From positions 1-64,000 of the forward strand of contig NZ_JALIFO010000004.1 of NCBI RefSeq assembly GCF_022867805.1: a DNA stretch of 64,000 nucleotides. Direction: 5' to 3'. This stretch comes from Cuneatibacter sp. NSJ-177. Its GTDB lineage: Bacteria; Bacillota; Clostridia; Lachnospirales; Lachnospiraceae. Positions 1 to 8,100 of this stretch are shown here, in pieces. How positions within the stretch are numbered: position 1 is the first letter of the stretch; each line of letters starts with the position of its first letter. Below the pieces are notes generated by a model, which worked only from the letters and a program-made list of their open reading frames with translations, searched no databases and was not told the origin of the DNA. The translations under genes and the position numbers were made by a program.

Positions 1-30
1 TGGCTTTAACTGTACCATGTAGGTAAAATA

Positions 31-94
31 TTATCCGAGGAAATCTTCTTGAAAGCCTTTACGGATGGTGCTTTTTAAGAATTTCCTCGGATAA
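31..94. repeat. 14-bp perfect inverted repeat with 36-nt loop
   Basis: TTATCCGAGGAAAT at 31-44 is repeated inverted at 81-94. There is no T-run that would make it a simple terminator. It lies just downstream of the DUF3847 gene (minus strand). It could be a hairpin in the mobilization transcript, a protein-binding site or part of an origin of transfer; the sequence alone does not decide. Confidence 0.6.
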
Positions 95-133
95 TTGAAT
101 ATCTGGGATAATGCGCCCTTGTAAACAAGGGAC

Positions 134-424
134 TTATGGCGTGTCCCCGGATTTTGGCAGGTTTGCAGTCAATTCCGCAGCCCCCGGAAGATGGGACAGG
201 GCAATCAAAAATGCTTTAACCTCTGCGCCGGAAAGGTCGGGAGCCAACGGGAAAATCCCCTCCAAAACGGCTCCACGCTCAATCAGGCGGCGGGTGCGAA
301 CCCTGCGTTCTTCGTTCCGCTGCTTGTTCTCCAAAATCTTCTTTCGGTTTTCAAGCTGCCGAATCTCCTTCAGGACTTTCTCCCGTTCTTCTTTTTGGGG
401 GTGGGCTGTAATTTTTTCGTTCAT
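134..424 (-). CDS. DUF3847 family protein
   Basis: Small, highly charged protein of 96 residues. The first half is a predicted amphipathic coiled coil rich in Glu, Lys and Arg; the second half has the LSGAEVKAFL segment seen in DUF3847 proteins. These are found next to relaxases on clostridial mobilizable elements, but their role is unknown. The ATG at 424 is preferred over the GTG at 433 because a GAGG sequence lies eight bases before it. The gene is downstream of three sigma-like genes on the same strand. The family assignment comes from remembered sequence and context. Confidence 0.75.
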   Translation of the reverse strand: MNEKITAHPQKEEREKVLKEIRQLENRKKILENKQRNEERRVRTRRLIERGAVLEGIFPLAPDLSGAEVKAFLIALSHLPGAAELTANLPKSGDTP

Positions 425-443
425 GTCAGGCACCTCTTTTCTT

Positions 444-483
444 TGGAAATACTCATAGATTGATGGAAATACTCATAGATTGA
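444..483. repeat. Perfect 20-bp tandem duplication
   Basis: TGGAAATACTCATAGATTGA occurs at 444-463 and again at 464-483 without a gap. The second copy contains the stop codon and last two codons of the sigma-like gene at 473-934; the first is a non-coding copy just downstream. This looks like a slippage or repair duplication. Confidence 0.9.
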
Positions 484-934
484 CCGTCCATTTCTGACGC
501 GCAAAGTACCGGCGCAGCCTCCGCAGTGCGGCATGGATGGATTTTCCCGCCTGTGATGGCGTGATACCCTCCATTGCGGCAATATCTTTCACTTTCATAC
601 CCAGCATATAGCGGGCGTGGACACGGCGAGCCTGCATAGGCGGCAGGGAAGAAATGGCTTCGTACAATCGCCGTATCAGTTCTTCGTATTCGGCTAATTC
701 TTCTTTTTCTATCAGGTAGTCCTCCGGCGATGGCTGCGCCCAGCCGATGGCGGCATTTTCGATTCCATCGTTACAATCGAGGGAATAAAACGCCTTATAC
801 CGGAACATCTTGCGATCTCTGGCGGCCTCGGCTCTCTTGTCCAGAAGAAACGCTTCGACGATCTCATCGGACACCTCCACAAAAATGTCCTCTTTGCAAA
901 ATGGATAATATTGTTTGAGATTGATGGTCTGCAT
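473..934 (-). CDS. Sigma-70-like HTH protein 1 (element-encoded)
   Basis: Protein of 153 residues. The N-terminal 40 residues carry the motif also seen in the next upstream gene (MQTINLK, then PF, then VEVSDEI). The C-terminal 70 residues resemble sigma-70 region 4: a helix with PPMQARRVHARYMLGM followed by a helix-turn-helix (VKDIAAMEGITPSQAGKSIHAAL) and a basic tail. It lacks a clear region 2, so it may act as a transcription regulator rather than a full sigma factor. The ATG at 934 is chosen because this is where homology to the neighbour starts and a GAGG lies upstream; the longer frame to 1141 overlaps that neighbour. It follows the upstream gene by 10 bp. Confidence 0.7.
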   Translation of the reverse strand: MQTINLKQYYPFCKEDIFVEVSDEIVEAFLLDKRAEAARDRKMFRYKAFYSLDCNDGIENAAIGWAQPSPEDYLIEKEELAEYEELIRRLYEAISSLPPMQARRVHARYMLGMKVKDIAAMEGITPSQAGKSIHAALRRLRRYFARQKWTVNL

Positions 935-944
935 AGGCACGCCC

Positions 945-1397
945 TCACTCTGTTTGGAAAAGGCCATCATAGCAACGGCGCATATTCCGCAGCCCCCGAC
1001 GGATGGAAACGCTGACCTTGCTGCTGTGGACGCCCTCTCTCCGGGAGATTTCCGGCTGCTTGATACCGGCAATGTAGTAGGCGTGAACTCGGCGGGCCTG
1101 TGTCGGAGTGGCATGAGCCAGAGCCACCGGCAGAGCTGCAATCAGGTATAGGCGGGTGGTCATTTCTTCTCGTTCCAGCAAAATATCTTCCGGCGATCTG
1201 CTGTGTTCCAGTGCGTAATTTTCCAGCCAGCTGTATGCGTCCAGAGAGTAGTAGGCGCGGTGGTAGACTTTCCGACGCTCATAGTTCTCCATCTCCCGCT
1301 TGGCCTGATACATCGCTGCCCATACCTCGTCTGTAACATCCACAAACTCGTCATGCCGGTAGTGGGGATACATCCACCGCAGATTGATTGTTTTCAT
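945..1397 (-). CDS. Sigma-70-like HTH protein 2 (element-encoded)
   Basis: 150-residue relative of the downstream gene, with the same layout: N-terminal MKTINLRWMYPHYRHDEFVDVTDEV, a Tyr-rich middle (YHRAYYSLDAYSWLENYALEH), then PTQARRVHAYYIAG and a helix-turn-helix (KQPEISRREGVHSSKVSVSI) like sigma-70 region 4. The shared PxQARRVHAxY segment indicates a gene duplication. The ATG at 1397 has a strong AGGAGG upstream. Region 2 is not apparent. Likely a regulator of element functions; target unknown. Confidence 0.7.
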   Translation of the reverse strand: MKTINLRWMYPHYRHDEFVDVTDEVWAAMYQAKREMENYERRKVYHRAYYSLDAYSWLENYALEHSRSPEDILLEREEMTTRLYLIAALPVALAHATPTQARRVHAYYIAGIKQPEISRREGVHSSKVSVSIRRGLRNMRRCYDGLFQTE

Positions 1398-1500
1398 AGG
1401 CTTACCTCCTGAAAATCGGAGAGGCGGGCAGCTTGTCCGCTGTCCGCCCCTCGCTGAGATAAGGGAAATGATCCCTTTCACTTGGTAGCCCGAAAACAGG

Positions 1501-1914
1501 TCATTCGTTAAGCCTGTTCTCAAAGAAATTTATAAATTTTTTTCTGACCGCCTCCACACTTTGATAAACAGCCACTTTGGAGCAGCCGCACAGCACACCG
1601 ATCTCTGCAAGGCTCAGCCCGTCAAGCGCATAGAGCAGGAACCGGCGGCGCTGGGCCTCGGTACAGGTGTCCAGAACCGCCATCAGCTCATGCAGCGTTT
1701 CCATGCGGCAAAGGTATTCCTCCGGCGTTTCGCCGTAGACCCCTACACCCTCAGTGGTAATGATGTACTCGTCAAACTCCCGGCCATCCCAATGCCGCCG
1801 CTGTTCATGGAACAGGTTCTCCGTTTTGTGATCGGCCAGGTCAAGAAATTCATAGACTTCCAGCGTGACCTCCACGGCCACAGCTTGTCCGTTATAATTG
1901 ATGGTAACTTCCAT
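1501..1914 (-). CDS. Sigma-70-like HTH protein 3 (element-encoded)
   Basis: 137 residues and the most divergent of the three. It has a short beta-like N-terminus (MEVTINYNGQAVAVEVTLEVYEFLD) and a C-terminal EAQRRRFLLYALDGLSLAEIGVLCGCSKVAVYQSVEAVRKKF segment with a good helix-turn-helix, again like sigma-70 region 4. The ATG at 1914 is chosen because GGAGG lies at the right distance; the upstream ATG at 1929 is part of that ribosome binding site. First gene of the three-gene run. Confidence 0.68.
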   Translation of the reverse strand: MEVTINYNGQAVAVEVTLEVYEFLDLADHKTENLFHEQRRHWDGREFDEYIITTEGVGVYGETPEEYLCRMETLHELMAVLDTCTEAQRRRFLLYALDGLSLAEIGVLCGCSKVAVYQSVEAVRKKFINFFENRLNE

Positions 1915-1929
1915 CTGCCTTTCCTCCAT

Positions 1930-2357
1930 TCAGATTTTTTCGGGAAAATCTGAATGGGGCGGCGGAGAACGGCACCGGGGATAAAGTTCGGGCCATGCTG
2001 ACCCGATGTTCCGGCTCCATAGAGACAAAAAAGCGCCCGGACGGCATAAAGCCATACGAGCGTAATAGAGTATATTTTGCTGTTTAGTTACATGGTATAG
2101 TGCATACTTCTGACCGCATTGCTCCGCTGCTGGGAACAGGCTTTTTTTAACTGGTGCAGATCATGGATACTGCGAAATAAGAAGAAGGACACGGTAAATT
2201 AACCTCCAATCAGCTACCGTGTCCCTGCAAGTCGTCATTGGTTTGTGCAAACGCAAAGAAACGGCGGCTCTGAAAATCAAAGCCGCCGTTTCATAGGCGC
2301 GTGAAAATATGTCTGCTCTGCGACGGCTTTTTTCTTTTGCCGTCGCGCGGCAGAGTA
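1930..2357. other. Gene-free stretch with three strong hairpins
   Basis: No convincing gene. It contains perfect or near-perfect hairpins at 2187-2224 (10-bp stem), 2259-2291 (11-bp stem, followed on the minus strand by a T-rich tract) and 2316-2355 (stem GCGACGGC plus an outer 5-bp stem). The last two lie directly downstream of the lipoprotein gene on the minus strand and probably end the ABC transporter transcript. A promoter for the sigma-like genes should also be here, but I could not choose one. Confidence 0.55.
2259..2355 (-). terminator. Probable double terminator of the ABC transporter operon
   Basis: Two GC-rich hairpins (AAACGGCGGCT at 2259-2269 with its complement at 2281-2291, and GCGACGGC at 2320-2327 with its complement at 2339-2346) follow the stop codon of the 2358-2819 gene in minus-strand direction. 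The farther one is followed by TTTCTTTG. Confidence 0.55.
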
Positions 2358-2819
2358 TTATTCAATATTTAATTCAATGTTTCCAGTGAAATTCTCACAT
2401 TCAATGCCAATATAATTTCCACCATCAGGAAGTGTAATTGTGTCACTATAAGTTCCGGTTGCTTCAATCAACGTGACTGCTTCATCAGATCCAGAAATCC
2501 AAAATACTTTTGCAGTACCTTCCGTAATCTCCAAGGTGCAATCAATGGACAGCTCCTTACCGGCTTCTCTCTTTATGGAAGTTCCTCCGAACAAATACTC
2601 TGTACCTGAAAAGTTCGTATAATCAGCCGTATAAGTCCCTGTATAATCATCAATGCCTTTTTCTTTTTCCCCTTGCAGTGACGATTTCCCTGTCAGTTCT
2701 ATGGAGCCCGCAGATTGAACAATGTTATTGTAATGATTGAGAATTTCATCTTTTGAACAGCCAGCAAGCATAAAACTTCCCACAAGGACGAATGTTAATG
2801 CTAAAACTATTTTCTTCAT
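2358..2819 (-). CDS. Small lipoprotein accompanying the ABC transporter
   Basis: 153 residues with a signal peptide and lipobox LAGC, cleaved before Cys20, so it should be anchored to the outer face of the membrane. The mature part is beta-rich (repeated TGTYTADYTNFSG-like strands). It is the last gene of an operon with two lantibiotic-immunity-type permeases and an ATPase, a position like that of the immunity lipoprotein beside NisFEG or SpaFEG. No sequence similarity to NisI or SpaI is claimed. It might bind a peptide antibiotic, but that is inference from context. Confidence 0.7.
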   Translation of the reverse strand: MKKIVLALTFVLVGSFMLAGCSKDEILNHYNNIVQSAGSIELTGKSSLQGEKEKGIDDYTGTYTADYTNFSGTEYLFGGTSIKREAGKELSIDCTLEITEGTAKVFWISGSDEAVTLIEATGTYSDTITLPDGGNYIGIECENFTGNIELNIE

Positions 2820-2826
2820 ACAATCA

Positions 2827-3606
2827 TCACCAGCCTTTCTTTGGAGCTACCTTTTTGGCCTTTTTCTTTGTTTGGGTTGCTTCTCGTTCTTTCATGCACA
2901 AAATCAAGATGGCAGAAATAACGACAGCAAGCGCAAGACTGCAAGAACAGGTTCCGATATTCCAGTTGACTGCGGTATCATAGCTACGGTAGCCTACCAT
3001 TCCAAGACTTGCGGTAATCGGATAAAGGTTTGCTAATGTCATATTTCCTGCGGCAAACATCCCTCCATATCCATAGACAAAAGCAATGATTACACCGACT
3101 AAAAAGCTGCCTGCCCTCCGACAAGTAAGAGCGATAATCGGCAGAACCGCAAGATATAAAAAGAAATTAACCGCAGTAATCTGCAAGGCTGCTTTTAGAG
3201 CTAAGGAAATCTCAAAGCCGGGAAATCCCACAATCATTTCTGCTATGATTGTAAACAGACTGCATATCAGCCCGAAAATAATAGACAATACGCCGCACAC
3301 AATCAATTTTCCGGTCAACAGTTTCTTAAAAGAGATCGGCACAGTCAGAATATTTTTCAATGTGTCATCCGTCTGCTCACGAGAAATCATATATCCAGCA
3401 ATTAGGCTGATACACATCGGAAAAATCATGGACATATTGTTTTTGATGACCTGTTCTGTAAGATAGGCAAAATCCCAAACGGAACCATCATTCGCCATAG
3501 AGGTAAACAAGGTCAGCAGGACGGATAGGAGCATGAGTGCAACGCCCGCCCAAAGGATATGATACCTTTTCAATTTATAAAATTCTGTTTTTACAATGCG
3601 AACCAT
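2827..3606 (-). CDS. ABC transporter permease, lantibiotic-immunity (NisG/MutG) type
   Basis: 259 residues, six predicted membrane helices, starting with the VKTEFYKLKRYHILW segment typical of ABC-2 permeases of the bacteriocin immunity group. The C-terminus is basic (KKKAKKVAPKKGW). It starts 3 bp after the preceding permease ends and has a GGGGGG ribosome binding site. Together with the 3609-4394 permease and 4387-5313 ATPase it should form an exporter giving resistance to a cationic peptide such as a lantibiotic or bacitracin. The substrate is inferred from family only. Confidence 0.8.
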   Translation of the reverse strand: MVRIVKTEFYKLKRYHILWAGVALMLLSVLLTLFTSMANDGSVWDFAYLTEQVIKNNMSMIFPMCISLIAGYMISREQTDDTLKNILTVPISFKKLLTGKLIVCGVLSIIFGLICSLFTIIAEMIVGFPGFEISLALKAALQITAVNFFLYLAVLPIIALTCRRAGSFLVGVIIAFVYGYGGMFAAGNMTLANLYPITASLGMVGYRSYDTAVNWNIGTCSCSLALAVVISAILILCMKEREATQTKKKAKKVAPKKGW

Positions 3607-3608
3607 GT

Positions 3609-4394
3609 TTATTCCCCCCTCTGCTTATATAATCTGTCAATCAGTAAGAACGAAACCAATGCCATGATCCCAAGAATGAATACAACTTGAAATGTTGAGG
3701 GAATTAGCCCTGTCATTTGCTCCAAGTCCATTTTTATTCCATGAGCCGCCATATCTCCCGCACTCCAAAATGTAGTCAGTGGCGTGGGCAGAAGCCATAA
3801 CATAGTTTTAGGCAGTGTGTCAAACAATGCCGTAGCACTCATGTTCAGAACGCTGTAAAAGACACACAACAAAATGGAAAAAACATAGGTCTTACTGAAA
3901 AAGACAACAAGGACAATCAACGGGAGTGTTCCTGCCGTAATGAAGATCCCCGTTTCAACCGCCAAAAACAGCTTATAACCAATTCCATAAACTTCTAATG
4001 TTCCAATTCCGCAAAGAATTGTTGCAATGGTAGAAGCCACGCAAAAAACAATTCCAAAGATAAAAAGGACAATAATCTTTGCAAGTACCATTTGCGTGCT
4101 GGTTACGGGAATTGTACGCAGATTTTTGAATGTATCGTTGTCGCGTTCCATAAAAAACAGAATAGCGGCAATCACTCCGATAATGCAGGGCAGTAAAAAC
4201 TGGATACCATATCCCAACACCATGTTAAATAGTCCATCGAAAGCATCTGCCCGATCCGTATATCGCTCCATCATAGAGGGCGTTGTCATCAGATAAGTCA
4301 GCGGGATTGGAAACAGGAACGCAGCCAAAATAATCAGCGGAATAAATTTCTTCCGTTTCAATTTCAAAAATTCGCATTTGATTAGTTTAAGCAA
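3609..4394 (-). CDS. ABC transporter permease, lantibiotic-immunity (NisE/MutE) type
   Basis: 261 residues with six predicted membrane helices and the FLKLKRKKFIPLIILAAF start typical of this permease group. The start is a TTG at 4394 inside the 3' end of the ATPase gene (8-bp overlap), with AAGGAA just upstream, indicating translational coupling. It pairs with the 2827-3606 permease as the other half of the membrane channel. Confidence 0.8.
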   Translation of the reverse strand: MLKLIKCEFLKLKRKKFIPLIILAAFLFPIPLTYLMTTPSMMERYTDRADAFDGLFNMVLGYGIQFLLPCIIGVIAAILFFMERDNDTFKNLRTIPVTSTQMVLAKIIVLFIFGIVFCVASTIATILCGIGTLEVYGIGYKLFLAVETGIFITAGTLPLIVLVVFFSKTYVFSILLCVFYSVLNMSATALFDTLPKTMLWLLPTPLTTFWSAGDMAAHGIKMDLEQMTGLIPSTFQVVFILGIMALVSFLLIDRLYKQRGE

Positions 4395-5313
4395 TTCCTT
4401 CGCCCCCTGTCACACGCTTGAAGTAATCTTCAAGACTTTCTTCACAGGTATGTGCTTCTGATACCTCCAATCCGTTTTCTACAAAAGCAGTTACAATTTT
4501 CCCCACGGGTAGCTCCATATTGTGTAGACGCAGATTGTGGTCGTCTTGTATGGAAAAATGGGTTTCATGGAAATTGCGTTCCAAAATTCTTGCCGCCTGT
4601 GCAGTATCAGAGAGCGTAAACCGGATATGTTTACTGCTTTTTTGCTCCAACTCAGCAAGGCTTTCTTCTTCCAGCAATGCACCGTGGTCAATAATTCCAA
4701 TATCGTCAGCCAGCAAGGAAATCTCCGAAAGAATGTGACTGGAGATTAAAATGGTTTTTCCTCTTGTGTCGCAAAGCTCACGGATAAAGGATCGCACTTC
4801 TGCAATACCGATGGGATCGAGACCGTTGATCGGCTCATCCAAAATCAAAAGCTCCGGATCGTGCATGACTGCAAGGGCAATCGCCAACCGCTGCTTCATG
4901 CCAAGAGAGTATTGCGAAAACAGCTTTTTATCCTTGTAAGGTAGCCCGACCAAATCCAGAGCGTCTTTGATGGCATGATTGTTTGGTACTCCACGCAGGG
5001 TAGCAAAGATACGCAGGTTCTCCGTACCGGTCAGATTGGGATAAAAACCAGGGGACTCAATCAAACTGCCAATGCGGGGCAGCAACTTCTTTTCATTTCC
5101 TTGCAAAGACTTTCCCCAGATTTTGACCTCACCGGAAGTAGGCTTCGTTAAACCCAACAGCATTTTCATAGTTGTGGTTTTTCCGGCTCCGTTTCTACCC
5201 AACAGACCATAAATTCTCCCACGCTTGACATGGATATTTAAGTCAGCCACACTCTTTTGTGAGCCGTATTGCTTTGTCAGATTTTTTGTTTCAATGATAT
5301 AATTTGTATCCAT
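4387..5313 (-). CDS. ABC transporter ATPase, bacitracin/lantibiotic-resistance type
   Basis: 308 residues from the ATG at 5313, which has AGGAGG eight bases upstream (the longer frame to 5349 has none). Walker A GRNGAGKTT, signature YSLGMKQR, Walker B LLILDEP and the switch His (SSHILSE) are all present, followed by the C-terminal extension seen in BcrA/NisF-type proteins. First gene of the four-gene operon, behind the 11-bp-phased boxes at 5353-5393 that the adjacent response regulator probably binds. Confidence 0.88.
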   Translation of the reverse strand: MDTNYIIETKNLTKQYGSQKSVADLNIHVKRGRIYGLLGRNGAGKTTTMKMLLGLTKPTSGEVKIWGKSLQGNEKKLLPRIGSLIESPGFYPNLTGTENLRIFATLRGVPNNHAIKDALDLVGLPYKDKKLFSQYSLGMKQRLAIALAVMHDPELLILDEPINGLDPIGIAEVRSFIRELCDTRGKTILISSHILSEISLLADDIGIIDHGALLEEESLAELEQKSSKHIRFTLSDTAQAARILERNFHETHFSIQDDHNLRLHNMELPVGKIVTAFVENGLEVSEAHTCEESLEDYFKRVTGGEGIA

Positions 5314-5352
5314 ATTCAAAACCTCCTGTTCTGTAAGGTATTCTATCATGCC

Positions 5353-5393
5353 AACCTTGCATTAACCTTGCCGCAACCTTGCATTAACCTTGC
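5353..5393 (-). promoter_or_regulatory. Four response-regulator boxes with 11-bp spacing
   Basis: AACCTTGC (GCAAGGTT on the minus strand) occurs at 5353-5360, 5364-5371, 5375-5382 and 5386-5393, one helical turn apart. They precede the ABC operon where a -35 element would be expected; a -10-like TAGAAT lies a few bases downstream on the minus strand. Such direct repeats are the usual binding pattern of OmpR-family regulators, so the regulator at 6371-7063 is the likely binder. Confidence 0.75.
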
Positions 5394-5417
5394 AATTTGA
5401 AATCCAGTAAAATGACA

Positions 5418-5446
5418 AAGGCTCCCGCCATAAAGACGGGAACCCG
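5418..5446 (-). terminator. Terminator after the histidine kinase gene
   Basis: On the minus strand GGTTCCCGTC pairs with GGCGGGAGCC across a short loop, followed by TTTGTC, directly after the kinase stop codon. Confidence 0.65.
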
Positions 5447-5447
5447 C

Positions 5448-6365
5448 TTAACTCTCCAAAGGAAAAAGCAACATAAATTCAGTTCCTTTTCCCGGCAAAC
5501 TTTCAACTGTTATACTTCCACCCATCTTTTCTACAAGCTGATGGACAATAGAAAGACCAAGTCCGCTGCCTTTTTCAGAGCGTCCTTTATCACACTTATA
5601 AAGCCGTTCAAATATGTGTTTCAAATCTTCTTTCTCAATTCCCACTCCATTATCCGCCAGCAGCAGCTCCATGTTATTTTCCTTCTTCGATAGGGAAATT
5701 TTGATTTTGTCCGCATGGCTGTGAGCGATTACATTTTGAATAAGGTTATTGATGATCCTCATATAGCTATCCATATCCAATCTTACCCGGACAGGCTGTT
5801 CAGGAATATCAATGTCATAATCAACCTGTTTATCCTCAAAAATCGGTATCCAGTCGATCAGAATATTTCTTGTCAGCTCTGCAACCTCAACGCTCTGGAT
5901 CTCCAAAGCAAACTCGTTTGAATTTAACTTGAACCAGTCAAAGAGTACATCAATGTATTCTTTCAGATCATGGGCTTTCCGACGGGCGGTTTCAATATAA
6001 TCATCCCGGTCTTTTCCTGTGACCAGTCCTTTGTGTGTAGCGTCAAGATACCCAAGCAGAGTAGTAAGAGGCGTTCGCACGTCATGGGAAAGGCTCGTCA
6101 TAAGCTGGCGGTTGGTTTCTTCTGTCTGCCGTACAGTTGAAAGTCTGCTTTCATAGGCCACAACGATCTCATTGATTTCATAGGCAAGAGGTGCTGTCAG
6201 TTCATTTGTTGCAGATAGAATACGCCGGTTGCCATTTCCGTTTTTCACATCAACCAGCACATCGGTCATTTCTGCTATTTGTTTTTTTACACGCCGAACG
6301 AGAACGATGGAAGTCAATACAGCCACAACAGCAATCACAATGGACAAGAATACGATAATTTTCAT
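5448..6365 (-). CDS. Sensor histidine kinase (BceS/NisK-like locus)
   Basis: 305 residues. One or two N-terminal membrane helices (residues 2-23), no sizeable extracellular domain, then the HisKA domain with phospho-acceptor His94 (SLSHDVRTPL), N box NLIQNV, G1 DNGVGIE and G2 GSGLGLSIV. Lack of an input domain is typical of kinases that sense through a partner transporter or within the membrane. It starts 5 bp after the response regulator stop, with GGAGG upstream. It should phosphorylate the adjacent regulator and control the ABC operon downstream. Confidence 0.88.
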   Translation of the reverse strand: MKIIVFLSIVIAVVAVLTSIVLVRRVKKQIAEMTDVLVDVKNGNGNRRILSATNELTAPLAYEINEIVVAYESRLSTVRQTEETNRQLMTSLSHDVRTPLTTLLGYLDATHKGLVTGKDRDDYIETARRKAHDLKEYIDVLFDWFKLNSNEFALEIQSVEVAELTRNILIDWIPIFEDKQVDYDIDIPEQPVRVRLDMDSYMRIINNLIQNVIAHSHADKIKISLSKKENNMELLLADNGVGIEKEDLKHIFERLYKCDKGRSEKGSGLGLSIVHQLVEKMGGSITVESLPGKGTEFMLLFPLES

Positions 6366-6370
6366 GCTGA

Positions 6371-7063
6371 CTACACCTCCTTATTAAACCGGTAGCCAAT
6401 CCCTTTGACCGTTTGTATATACTTTGGGCTTGAAGGATTGACTTCTAATTTTTTACGAAGTCGGCTGATAATCGCCATAATGTTACTGTCATCATAGAAA
6501 TATTCTTCGCCCCATACTTCCTCATAAATCTGCTGTTTGGTCAAAATTTTCCCTTGATGTTTTGCACAGTACAGGAGCAAATCAAATTCCTTTGGGGGCA
6601 GTTCAAAAGTGCCGTTTGATGTAGTAACAGAACGATTTTCAAGGTCAATCTGCAATCCGTCAAAATTTAGCTTTTGCATGGCTCCAGCTTGCTGATTAAA
6701 GCGAGTGTAGCGGCGAATAAGAGACGCAATACGGGCAATCAGTTCATCCATATCAAACGGTTTTGTAAGATAATCGTCCGCTCCGGCCCGTAAGCCCCGT
6801 ACTTTAGAAATGCTGTCATTTTTAGATGTGAACATCAAAATCGGCAAGCTGTACTCCTTGCGAATTTCTTCCAGCGTTTCAAACCCGTCCATGCCGGGCA
6901 TCATCACATCCAGCACCACAAGCTGATACTCCTGCTCTCTTAATTTTTGTAAGCCCTCTTTTCCGGTATTACAAAAATCAGCTTCTATGTTTTCTGCTTG
7001 TACGCTACGTTTAATCAAAGCGCACAGTTCTCTGTCATCATCTATAATCAGGATTTTATTCAT
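6371..7063 (-). CDS. OmpR-family response regulator
   Basis: 230 residues from the ATG at 7063. Receiver domain with acidic cluster IDDD, phospho-acceptor Asp52 (VVLDVMMPG) and LTKPFD; the C-terminal winged helix has the usual LTKQQIYEEVWG and VKGIGYRF motifs. The start overlaps the end of the HTH gene at 7056-7244. Likely binds the phased boxes at 5353-5393 to activate the transporter. Confidence 0.9.
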   Translation of the reverse strand: MNKILIIDDDRELCALIKRSVQAENIEADFCNTGKEGLQKLREQEYQLVVLDVMMPGMDGFETLEEIRKEYSLPILMFTSKNDSISKVRGLRAGADDYLTKPFDMDELIARIASLIRRYTRFNQQAGAMQKLNFDGLQIDLENRSVTTSNGTFELPPKEFDLLLYCAKHQGKILTKQQIYEEVWGEEYFYDDSNIMAIISRLRKKLEVNPSSPKYIQTVKGIGYRFNKEV

Positions 7064-7244
7064 GGTGCAACCCCTTCCCTTGTTTTGTCCTTCCGTCAAT
7101 CGGCTTTTCTGCGTTCTTTGGGATCAGCCAAACACCAGCCATCTTTACAGCGCCGGGAATGCGCCCTCCGGCGCAATAATAATTTACCCTACGAGGTGTC
7201 ACGCCCCACTTTTCGGCGGCCTCTTTCAATGTCATATAGTCCAT
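7056..7244 (-). CDS. Small MerR/excisionase-like HTH protein
   Basis: 62 residues: MTLKEAAEKWGVTPRRVNYY is a winged-helix MerR/excisionase-like DNA-binding motif, followed by GRIPGAVKMAGVWLIPKNA. The start has GGAGGTGCG upstream. Its 3' end overlaps the response regulator gene by 8 bp, so it heads that operon. It could regulate the two-component operon or act as a recombination directionality factor; similar short proteins are common on these elements. Confidence 0.75.
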   Translation of the reverse strand: MDYMTLKEAAEKWGVTPRRVNYYCAGGRIPGAVKMAGVWLIPKNAEKPIDGRTKQGKGLHHE

Positions 7245-7388
7245 TTCGCACCTCCACAGAGTACATTATAGTTCTCTTTCTCGAACAATGCAAGGAACGA
7301 AATGTGAATTATAAACTTCAACCAACCTGCATATAGCAACATTCCACGGGCGAAGTATGAATTATACAATGTAACTGGGTGATGTTAT

Positions 7389-7757
7389 ATGGCGAAAGTT
7401 GAAGATTGTCCCGGTTTTGAAACCTTCGGCGCAGATGTCAAAGCTGCACGAGAGGCAAAGCGTCTGGCACGAAAAACATTGGCAGAAATGGTTGGGATTG
7501 AATGGCGGTATCTTGCCAACATTGAGAATCAAGGTGCGATTCCGAGCCTGCCTGTGATGATCCAGTTGATTAAGGTCTGCGGACTTCCCGTGGAACGGTA
7601 TTTTAACCCGGAGATTATGCGAGAAGAAAGCGAACAGCGGCAACGGGTCAGCCACAAGCTGAAGCTTTGCCCTGAAGAATACCTGCCGATTATCGAAGGT
7701 GCCATAGACGGGGCGCTCAAAATGGAACAGACTGCGAAGCAGAAGGAGGACGCATAA
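7389..7757 (+). CDS. XRE-family transcriptional regulator
   Basis: 122 residues with an N-terminal helix-turn-helix of the Cro/CI type (FGADVKAAREAKRLARKTLAEMVGIEWRYL region) and a helical C-terminus. It is the only clear plus-strand gene of the element and is divergent from the HTH/two-component operon, so the 144-bp region between them likely holds operators for both. Probably represses element genes. Confidence 0.8.
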   Translation: MAKVEDCPGFETFGADVKAAREAKRLARKTLAEMVGIEWRYLANIENQGAIPSLPVMIQLIKVCGLPVERYFNPEIMREESEQRQRVSHKLKLCPEEYLPIIEGAIDGALKMEQTAKQKEDA

Positions 7758-7784
7758 TCGCGGCCTCCTTCTGGCATTTCTATA

Positions 7785-8084
7785 TCAAGGTTCCCGGCAC
7801 TTTTCCAAAAGTTCCCGACACCTCTGCTGGATTTCTCCGGTTTCTGTCACAGTCAGGTCACGGTCATTTCCAGTAATCTTATCTTCCAGAAAGTTGGCGT
7901 ATGTACCCAACAAAGCGTTCCGTAAATCCTCCGGGGTTTTCTGTATTTCAGCGCTGTACCAGTCATTCCGGTGGGGTTCCCATGCCATCAATGTATAACC
8001 ATGACTGGTCTGAACCACCTCATACAGAGGGTCATCATCCAGATATGCCTGAAACACTTTCAAAACCTTTTCAAAGGTCAGCAT
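7785..8084 (-). CDS. Hypothetical protein of Tn4451-type elements
   Basis: 99 residues, mixed alpha/beta, starting MLTFEKVLKVFQAYLDDD; no recognised domain or membrane segment. The ATG at 8084 is preferred to the GTG at 8093 because GGGAGG lies eight bases upstream. It sits between tnpV and the XRE gene. Similar proteins are, as far as I recall, widespread on clostridial elements. Function unknown. Confidence 0.6.
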   Translation of the reverse strand: MLTFEKVLKVFQAYLDDDPLYEVVQTSHGYTLMAWEPHRNDWYSAEIQKTPEDLRNALLGTYANFLEDKITGNDRDLTVTETGEIQQRCRELLEKCREP

Positions 8085-8100
8085 TTCCCACACCTCCCAT

